From Burkholderiaceae bacterium (GTDB lineage: Bacteria > Pseudomonadota > Gammaproteobacteria > Burkholderiales > Burkholderiaceae_C), in the NCBI GenBank assembly GCA_031253955.1, contig JAIRVJ010000084.1, forward strand, positions 1-44,588: a stretch of DNA of 44,588 nt. The letters are read 5' to 3'. The first letter of the stretch is position 1. Each line of letters opens with the position of its first letter. The notes beneath the pieces were generated by a model. The model was not told the origin of the DNA and searched no databases. It saw only the letters and a list, made by a program, of their open reading frames with translations. This document shows positions 25,284-31,288 of this stretch, one piece after another. Made by a program: the position numbers and the translations under genes.

Positions 25284-26512
25284 ACCCGCCCGCCGTCACC
25301 CACACTGCCGCGCTGCCGCTGCGCTTGCAACAAGTCGGCAAAGAATACCGCCTGTACGACTCCCCGCGCGCGCGCCTTGCCGCCCTGCTGACGGGCCGCG
25401 CCACCCACCGCAGCCACTGGGCGCTGCGCGATGTTTCGCTGGAGCTGGCGCGCGGCCAGTGCTTGGGCGTGGTCGGCAGCAACGGCGCGGGCAAAAGCAC
25501 GCTGCTCAAACTGATCGTCGGCACGCTGCAACCCACCACCGGCAAAATCATGCGCAGTGGGCGCGTCACCGCCATTCTGGAACTGGGCGCGGGATTTCAC
25601 CCGGAATTCACCGGGAGGCAAAACCTGTACTTCGGTGGCAGCCTGATCGGCATCCCGAACGAGGAAATGGCGGCGCTCGAATCGCAGGTGCTCGCCTTCG
25701 CCGAAATCGGCGAAGCCATCGACCGCCCGGTCAAAACCTACTCGTCGGGCATGGTCATGCGCCTGGCCTTCGCGCTGGTCACGGCGGTGGAGCCGGATTT
25801 GCTCGTGATTGACGAGGCGCTGGCCGTGGGCGACCAGCACTTCCAGAAAAAATGTATCGAGCGCATCCGCGCCTTCCGCGAAAACGGCTGCACCATCCTG
25901 TTTTGCTCGCACAGCCCGTATCATGTACGCCACCTGTGCGACGTGGCGCTGTGGCTGGATCAGGGGCGCACGATGGAATTGGGCGCCACCGCACCCGTGC
26001 TCGCCGCCTACGAAAAGCACTCGCGCCTGCTGGATCAGCAGACACACGACGCGCCGCCGCCCGTGCCCGCCGCCCCCGCCACCCGCGACCCCGGCACAGC
26101 GGCCATTCTCTCGTGCGACATCGCCGATCTGCTCGATCAGGGCGAAGGCAAGCCCCCCTTGCTGCAAAGCCGCGATCTGGTTGCCACCATCACCGTGCGC
26201 GGCAAGGGCGACGAGCGCCCGCACATCGGTTTCATGCTGGAGCAAGATCGCGGCGTCGGTATTACGTCGCTGAGCACGCTCGAAGACGGCGCGGCCTTGA
26301 CGCAAATCGGCGCTCCGCAAGACCGCGCCTGGCGCGCGACGCTGACCTTTCCGGATTTGCCGCTGCACACGGGCGATTACGTCATCAGTATCTATCTGGC
26401 CGATGCTTCCGGTTTAGTCATCTACGAGCAATGGCTCCGGTTCAAAGTGTTCCGCTTGGTCGCATCAACACTGCTGGCGGGCTTGGTGCGGCTGCCCCAT
26501 GCATGGCGTTGA
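25280..26512 (+). CDS. wzt: ABC polysaccharide exporter ATPase with cargo-binding domain (Wzt-like)
   Basis: A 410-residue ATPase that powers the permease. Walker A GSNGAGKST is at 66-74, the ABC signature YSSGM at about 154, Walker B LLVIDEAL at about 174-181, and the switch His is in CSHSPYHV. The family segment ILELGAGFHPEFTGRQN is present. After a Pro/Ala-rich linker (about 255-275) comes an extra C-terminal domain of about 130 residues ending YEQWLRFKVF; this is the Wzt-C carbohydrate-binding type domain that reads the cap of the O-antigen chain. KpsT-type ATPases lack it, so an O-polysaccharide-like glycan with a terminal modification is more likely than a group 2 capsule. Confidence 0.92.
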   Translation: MNPPAVTHTAALPLRLQQVGKEYRLYDSPRARLAALLTGRATHRSHWALRDVSLELARGQCLGVVGSNGAGKSTLLKLIVGTLQPTTGKIMRSGRVTAILELGAGFHPEFTGRQNLYFGGSLIGIPNEEMAALESQVLAFAEIGEAIDRPVKTYSSGMVMRLAFALVTAVEPDLLVIDEALAVGDQHFQKKCIERIRAFRENGCTILFCSHSPYHVRHLCDVALWLDQGRTMELGATAPVLAAYEKHSRLLDQQTHDAPPPVPAAPATRDPGTAAILSCDIADLLDQGEGKPPLLQSRDLVATITVRGKGDERPHIGFMLEQDRGVGITSLSTLEDGAALTQIGAPQDRAWRATLTFPDLPLHTGDYVISIYLADASGLVIYEQWLRFKVFRLVASTLLAGLVRLPHAWR

Positions 26513-26513
26513 A

Positions 26514-27422
26514 ATGAGCCAATATGCGAACATCCGGCGGCGCATCCGGCTCGAATGCCGCGATCTGATTGAACTTGTCTTGCTGCCCGGTCTGGCCGCG
26601 CTGCTGCCCTGGCGCTGGTGCTTTGCAATTTACCGGAGGCTGGCGCGCTGGCGCTGGCTCTACCGCGAAGTAACCGGGCGGGCGCTGCATGAAGCGCGCG
26701 CGCGCGGCATGGTCGATGACGAGGCGCGCTGGCACTGGATGCGGCGGCTCGTCACGCTGGTCGATCACGCCGACTATTACCTCTCGCGCACGCGCGGCGA
26801 TCGCTGGCTCGCGCGCTATTTGAACGTCGATGGCGCGTGGCCGCCGCCCGACGATACGGCGATTGTGTGCAATTTCCATTGGGGCGCTGGCATGTGGGGG
26901 CTGCGCAGCCTCGCCTGCGCGGGCTTGCACCCGCTCCCGCTGGTTGCGCCGCTCAATCAGGCGGCATTTCGCGGACGCACCGTGCTCGGCTGGTACACGC
27001 GCGCGCGCACGGCCGAAGTGGGGCGCGTGCTGCAATGCAGTGCGCTCGACGCATCCACATCGCTGCGCCCGGTCATCCGCGCCCTGCGCGCCGGGCAGCA
27101 AGTCGGCACCTCGATGGACGTGCCGTCCGACCAGACGGTGGCCAGCGAACCCATTATGCTGATGGGTATGCTGGCGCGTATTCCGCGCGCGCTGTTCCGG
27201 CTGGCGATTGACCAGCGCGCGCCCGTCACGGCGTACACCACCGGATTTGACGCGCGCACCGGCCAGCGCCAGTTGCGCATCGCGCAACTGGGCGTTTATG
27301 ACGATTTGACCGCGTTGATCCGCGATGTGTTCCGGCATCTGGACACCGCATTGACGCAAGACCCGGCGGCCTGGCACCTCTGGAGCGAAGCGGCACGCTT
27401 TTTCACCCGCGCCGAGGCTTGA
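26514..27422 (+). CDS. possible LpxL/HtrB-like acyltransferase
   Basis: A 302-residue protein encoded directly after wzt (1-nt gap if the ATG at 26514 is used; an ATG at 26499 would overlap wzt). One hydrophobic N-terminal segment (LIELVLLPGLAALLPWRW) and the block IVCNFHWGAGMWGLRSL followed by PLVAPLNQAAFRGR and GQQVGTSMDVP resemble the lipid A late acyltransferase family (HtrB/LpxL, LABLAT), in which a His is followed four residues later by an acidic residue. Here the His (HWGAGM) has no acidic residue in that place, so the active site is unproven. Tight coupling to wzm-wzt suggests a role in the lipid anchor or modification of the exported glycan. Confidence 0.55.
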   Translation: MSQYANIRRRIRLECRDLIELVLLPGLAALLPWRWCFAIYRRLARWRWLYREVTGRALHEARARGMVDDEARWHWMRRLVTLVDHADYYLSRTRGDRWLARYLNVDGAWPPPDDTAIVCNFHWGAGMWGLRSLACAGLHPLPLVAPLNQAAFRGRTVLGWYTRARTAEVGRVLQCSALDASTSLRPVIRALRAGQQVGTSMDVPSDQTVASEPIMLMGMLARIPRALFRLAIDQRAPVTAYTTGFDARTGQRQLRIAQLGVYDDLTALIRDVFRHLDTALTQDPAAWHLWSEAARFFTRAEA

Positions 27423-27456
27423 TATTGCCGGTTCTACCTCCAACCGCGCCTTGGCT

Positions 27457-28428
27457 TCACTGTGAAACTTCCGGCAGTTTTTGCGCCCCTCCCTGTGCAT
27501 GGCGCTCCGCCAGCGCCTGCAAGCTGGCGTCGTCGATCTGCGCCGAGGCGTCGGCGGCTTCCCAAAGTTGCTGGCGCTGCTGGTTCTCGATTTTGGCGGC
27601 AATCTCTTTTTTCAGCTCGGTCAGCACATCCTCGAACTTCTTGGTGGCAGCCGGCTTGCGCTCCAGCAGTTCGATGATGTGGTAGCCGTACTGCGTCTTC
27701 ACCGGACCGGCCAGATCGCCCGGCTTTTGCAAATCGAACGCCGCCTGCTCGAACGGAGCCACCATCTTGCCGCGCGCGAAAAAGCCCAAGTCGCCCCCGC
27801 GCTGTGCGCTGCCCTTGTCGGATGAAATTTCCTGCGCCAGTTTCCCGAAATCCGCGCCCTTGCGCAATTCATTGAGCAGCGCCTCGGCCTTGGCCCTGGC
27901 CTGCGCGTCATCGCTGCCGTCTTTGGCTACCGCTATCAGAATGTGGCGCGCATGAATTTCCTCAGGCAGCGCAAAACGCTCCGGCCTGGCGCGGTATTCC
28001 GATTGCGCGTAGGCCACGAGCGCCTGCTCGTCGGGCTGCGCCGCCTTGGCCCGGTCATCCATCAGCAGCGTCGTCAAGGCGCGCTCGCGCAACAGCTTGA
28101 AGTACGTCTGCGCGCGGGGCGACTTGTCCAGTCCCGTTTGCCCGGCCTGCGCCGCCAGCGCGCGCTGCGTGTACAGGTCGCGCGCAAGGCGCTTGAGCGC
28201 GTCCGTGTCCACCCAGAAATCGGCCTGCCGCTTCAGCGGCACCAGATCGCGCACGATGACCTCCACCTCCTCCTGCGTAATCTGCCCTGCCGGGCCTGAA
28301 ACTACCACGAGCGACAACGCTGCGGCGGAAGCGGCAGGAACCGCCGTCTGCGCCCGCGCGGCGGACAAACTCAACATCGAAGCGGCCAGCGCCGCAACGA
28401 GAACGGAAAACTTCGGGAAAGAAAGCAT
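27457..28428 (-). CDS. periplasmic parvulin-type peptidyl-prolyl isomerase
   Basis: A 323-residue PpiC/SurA-like isomerase. Residues 1-26 form a signal peptide ending AARA. A helical N-terminal domain of the SurA type (QITQEEVEVIVRDLVPLKRQ, LARDLYTQRALAAQAG) precedes the parvulin domain (about 165-265) with EEIHARHILIAVAKDG, ADFGKLAQEISSD, RGGDLGFFARGKMVAPFEQA and QYGYHIIELLERKP, the complete rotamase core. The C-terminal helices are rich in Gln and Ala. It would help fold secreted or outer-membrane proteins. The ATG at 28428 starts the signal peptide; upstream residues in frame come from mobile-element DNA. Confidence 0.93.
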   Translation of the reverse strand: MLSFPKFSVLVAALAASMLSLSAARAQTAVPAASAAALSLVVVSGPAGQITQEEVEVIVRDLVPLKRQADFWVDTDALKRLARDLYTQRALAAQAGQTGLDKSPRAQTYFKLLRERALTTLLMDDRAKAAQPDEQALVAYAQSEYRARPERFALPEEIHARHILIAVAKDGSDDAQARAKAEALLNELRKGADFGKLAQEISSDKGSAQRGGDLGFFARGKMVAPFEQAAFDLQKPGDLAGPVKTQYGYHIIELLERKPAATKKFEDVLTELKKEIAAKIENQQRQQLWEAADASAQIDDASLQALAERHAQGGAQKLPEVSQ

Positions 28429-28499
28429 GGCGTGAAGCACTCTCGTTAAAACCGGGGAGGAAACTTTGCCGCCTGCCCGCAGGCAGACGGCACTATTTT

Positions 28500-28586
28500 T
28501 ATAGCGAACCATTGAATAAATCAGACACACAGAGCCAACCGTACATAGTGAGAAAATCTGTCTGATTTATTCAAGAAATAACTATA
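28500..28586. mobile_element. 87-bp miniature element A with IS630-like ends
   Basis: TATAG (28500-28504) opens the left end, followed by TTGAATAAATCAGACA; the right end carries the exact inverse of TTGAATAAATCAGAC followed by CTATA. The same end (TAGTTGACTC then TTGAATAAATCAGACA) starts the IS630-type insertion at 44336. The interior is 30-odd bp with no coding capacity. It directly abuts element B, sharing the TATA at the junction. Confidence 0.75.
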
Positions 28587-28671
28587 TAGTCAACCATGGA
28601 ATAAATTAGACACTCTGATCTGGCCGGGCACAAGGAGAAGACATGTCTAATTTATTTCATGAACGACTATA
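28585..28671. mobile_element. 87-bp miniature element B with IS630-like ends
   Basis: Left end TATAGTCAACCATGGAATAA continues AATTAGACA; the right end is the inverse of ATGAAATAAATTAGACA preceded by TATAGTCGTTC. It has the same length and end structure as element A but a T in place of C in the AATYAGACA core and an unrelated interior. TA dinucleotides bound it, as expected for IS630-type insertion. Confidence 0.7.
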
Positions 28672-28706
28672 ATAAGCACCGGGTTTGCGATACGCCGCCA
28701 ACCATC

Positions 28707-28740
28707 TCCCTTGCCCCTCTCTCGCAAGCGGGCGAGGGAA
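28707..28740. repeat. GC-rich hairpin repeat
   Basis: CCCCTCTCTCGCAAGCGGGC with flanking bases forms a short imperfect hairpin of the CTCTCCCGCAAGCGGGAGAG family, here decayed. It completes the content of the 28429-28845 spacer together with elements A and B and the terminator. Confidence 0.45.
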
Positions 28741-28763
28741 AAAAGCACGCTGGGATATCCATG

Positions 28764-28794
28764 AAAAAAGGGTGGGATCGCTCCCACCCTTTTT
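28764..28794 (-). terminator. rho-independent terminator of the secreted-protein gene
   Basis: On the minus strand AAAAAGGGTGGGAG, a short loop and its complement CCCACCC are followed by TTTTTT, 52 bp after the stop of the gene ending at 28846. The stem is perfect. A-runs on the other side allow it to work in both directions. Confidence 0.8.
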
Positions 28795-28845
28795 GAAAAA
28801 GCCCCACGCACGCGATAAGGCGGGCGTGGTGCGGCGGCCTGATTT

Positions 28846-30447
28846 TTACTCTTGCCAGCGGTACGGCAGCGTCGCGCCCAAGTTGCCGCGGGTGACGTTG
28901 TTCATCGTCAAAATGCCAGCGTAGCCTACCACCGGCAGCGGGATGCGGTTATTGCCGCCCAGCGTCAACTGCGCCCAGCCGGCCACGCCGTTCAGCGCCG
29001 AGGTGGCAGTGTTGGTCAGACTAGCATTGAGTGACGAAACGGCGTTCGGCTGGGTAAACGTGAAGGTGAATACCTCGCCGCAGACCGCTTTGCTCGTTCC
29101 GGGAGACCACGCGCCGACACTCGCCGAAAATTGCTCCTCGCGGCTGGCGGAACTGAAGCCAACCGGCATGCAGGCCACACCGTTGGTCAGGCTCAACAGG
29201 CTGTAGCGGTTGTCATCAGAAGACGGCGGGGTGGTTACCGGAGCAGCGCCAGCCTGAGAGGAGTCAATGTCCGGGTTCCACAGGATGGCGGACGTGCCGG
29301 CGGTCGCGCCATAGCGCACGGCGGCAAAGTAACGGCGGGTCGGCTGGGAGATCACCCAGTCGGTATACATGGGTACATCACCGTCGGTAAGCGTGTACTC
29401 GTTGACGATCGAGGCGTGCGTCAGAGTATTCGACAACACGGAAGCCTGGCTGATGGGACTACCCAACATATCTCCACGCACCGGCGTGGACATGTCGGGC
29501 AGGTCGAACCACAGCGGGAGCACGGCACCTGCACGCAGCAGCGGGTCGGCCGTATAGAGGTCTGCATCGGCAGTTCCGCCTGGCAGGGGATCCTCGATTT
29601 GCGGGGTGAACATGATGCTCCCGTAGCCAGTCGCGCCACTAGCGTCAACGGCCCGGACAGCGGAGGCGCTGCCGCTAAAGGTGGCGAAGGTGTCGTTATT
29701 CACGATGGCCCACGAAGCCATCAGTTGGCCTGTGGGGGCGCGCAGATCGTTAGGCGAGGCCTGCAGCGCCGTGATTGCCGTAGTAGTGCTCCACCACGTC
29801 CCATCCAACATGTTCTGGAACACCGGCGCGTTGTAATCGCAGGGCGCCACGCCGTTGACGTGCTTGATGTTGGTGAACAGCGAGTTAGTCGCCGGATCGG
29901 GCCAGATGTCGGCCATGTTCAGGATTTCGATATAACCTTCGCGCGTCTCCTTGGCTTGGGCATCCCCGCTCAGGTAGCCGGGCAGGCGCTCAGTCTTGAA
30001 CAGCGGATTTTCGCCGCCGGTTCCCTGGAAGGCAGGAATGGAGCACGACCTGTCGTTGCTGGAAAGCCGACTCAAGCCGGTGTTCGGGTCTCTGGATACA
30101 TTGCCGGACCACATATCGCCGGGTGACATGAACAGGGTAAAGTCAAGCACGTCGTCCGAGTTGGAGGCGCCGCGGAAACGCACCTTGACAGCCTTGCCGT
30201 TGTGCATGTCGGTGTTCGTGATGTTCAGCAAGGTGGCGTTATTGCCTTGGGAGCTGAAGTAAGGCACGAACAGGAAGTGACCCATCCCGCCGATGGCAGG
30301 TGCCAAGTCGGTGGCCGCCAGCATGCCGGCAGGGGTGTGGTCAAAGACCGTGCCCGGGCCGATGTAGCCGAGGGCTTGAGCCGAACCGGCAAAACCAAGT
30401 CCGCCGACAACCGCTGCAGCGCCTAGCGCGAGGATACTTTTCTTCAT
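28846..30447 (-). CDS. secreted protein of unrecognised family
   Basis: A 533-residue exported protein. The start at 30447 is supported by GGAG 8-12 nt before it and by a clear Sec signal peptide (MKKSILALGAAAVVGGLGFA ending GSAQA). The mature protein is rich in Asn, Thr, Ser, Gly and Asp and poor in Lys, with beta-type segments such as HFLFVPYFSSQGNNATLLNI, AVKVRFRGASNSDDVLDFTL and VISQPTRRYFAAVRYG. Four cysteines (in CSIP, CDYN, CMPV, CGEV) could form two disulfides. No membrane anchor, lipobox, PEP-CTERM or LPXTG signal is seen. It has its own promoter candidate and a strong terminator, and lies next to a T2SS operon, so a T2SS substrate or surface-layer-like protein is possible. I do not recognise a family and assign no function. 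Confidence 0.85.
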   Translation of the reverse strand: MKKSILALGAAAVVGGLGFAGSAQALGYIGPGTVFDHTPAGMLAATDLAPAIGGMGHFLFVPYFSSQGNNATLLNITNTDMHNGKAVKVRFRGASNSDDVLDFTLFMSPGDMWSGNVSRDPNTGLSRLSSNDRSCSIPAFQGTGGENPLFKTERLPGYLSGDAQAKETREGYIEILNMADIWPDPATNSLFTNIKHVNGVAPCDYNAPVFQNMLDGTWWSTTTAITALQASPNDLRAPTGQLMASWAIVNNDTFATFSGSASAVRAVDASGATGYGSIMFTPQIEDPLPGGTADADLYTADPLLRAGAVLPLWFDLPDMSTPVRGDMLGSPISQASVLSNTLTHASIVNEYTLTDGDVPMYTDWVISQPTRRYFAAVRYGATAGTSAILWNPDIDSSQAGAAPVTTPPSSDDNRYSLLSLTNGVACMPVGFSSASREEQFSASVGAWSPGTSKAVCGEVFTFTFTQPNAVSSLNASLTNTATSALNGVAGWAQLTLGGNNRIPLPVVGYAGILTMNNVTRGNLGATLPYRWQE

Positions 30448-30512
30448 AGCTATGACTCCGTTAGAGGGAAAAAGTGTTTGCAAGACCCAAGCGAATCTTG
30501 GAATGCACAGCA

Positions 30513-30542
30513 ATCGTACCACGATACACGGCCAGCTTTCAA
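30513..30542 (-). promoter_or_regulatory. sigma70-type promoter of the secreted-protein gene
   Basis: On the minus strand TTGAAA (30542-30537) and TACGAT (30518-30513) are separated by 18 bp, about 65 bp before the ATG at 30447. Both hexamers are good matches to the consensus. No other gene on this strand lies between. Confidence 0.6.
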
Positions 30543-30680
30543 TCAGAAATGCGTAAAAGGCCGATGGCGCTGCGGGAAGGATGTTGTATTTTCGTGACAG
30601 TTACGCCGACGCTGGGGAAGTATGGGGACTTTTTCTTGCCCTCTTGCTGTTGATTGAGGGTCTTGAGGGCGGACTCAGTC

Positions 30681-31112
30681 TCAAAGTATTTGATAGTACC
30701 ACCACTGGCCGTCTTCGCGCACCCAGATTTCGTCGATGCCGACCGTCACTTCCTGGCCCCTGAAGCCGGGGAGCAGGATCTTGGAGGTCAGGGTGACGCG
30801 CAAGGCGCAGCGTTCAGCTTCGCATTCGGCTTTGTTCACTTGCACGGCTTTCGGTTGGCCGGCGGAGCCGAAGCGTTTGACGTAGTCGCGCTGGCGCACG
30901 ACGGCGCGGTAGCCGGGCTGGGTGTAGGTCCAGGCGTGGTCGAAGTCGCCCGCGATCATGGCGGCCCAGCGCTCCTGGCTGCGCTGGGTGACGGCTTCTT
31001 CCGGCGTCTGGGGCGCGAAAACGGCGCAGCCGGCCAGCCACAGCGCGGTGCAGGCCAGAAAGAGCGCACCGGCGGCGCGGCGCGGGCGGGATTGGCGCAA
31101 GGCGAAAAACAT
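30681..31112 (-). CDS. small lipoprotein next to the T2SS genes
   Basis: A 143-residue predicted lipoprotein. The signal ends in the lipobox LAGC (ALFLACTALWLAGCAVF, Cys near 28). The mature part (PEEAVTQRSQERWAAMIAGD, WTYTQPGYRAVV, VGIDEIWVREDGQWWYYQIL) has the look of a small NTF2-like or DUF4440-type alpha+beta fold, but I do not recognise a named family. AGGAG precedes the ATG at 31112. It follows gspD on the same strand after about 175 bp containing a GC-rich hairpin, so it may be transcribed with the T2SS operon or separately. A pilotin role for GspD would be attractive by position only; there is no sequence support. Confidence 0.75.
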   Translation of the reverse strand: MFFALRQSRPRRAAGALFLACTALWLAGCAVFAPQTPEEAVTQRSQERWAAMIAGDFDHAWTYTQPGYRAVVRQRDYVKRFGSAGQPKAVQVNKAECEAERCALRVTLTSKILLPGFRGQEVTVGIDEIWVREDGQWWYYQIL

Positions 31113-31249
31113 GGGGGGGAAACTCCTTGGTTTTTTGGGGGGGTTGGGGGGGTTATTGAAGCCCATCCCCTGCTTGCAGAGGAGTGGGCTGGGGAGAGGA
31201 CTTGCGGCGGTTGCCAGGAAACACAAGGCTTGCGCCGCACACCCCTTGC

Positions 31250-31278
31250 GTCTGCCCCTTTCCCGCAAGCGGGAGAGG
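31250..31278. repeat. GC-rich hairpin after gspD
   Basis: CTTTCCCGCAAGCGGGAGAG within CC/GG flanks forms a strong hairpin 10-40 bp after the gspD stop. It belongs to the dispersed hairpin family and may reduce read-through into the lipoprotein gene; no T run follows it. Confidence 0.5.
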
Positions 31279-31288
31279 GGAAAGAAGG

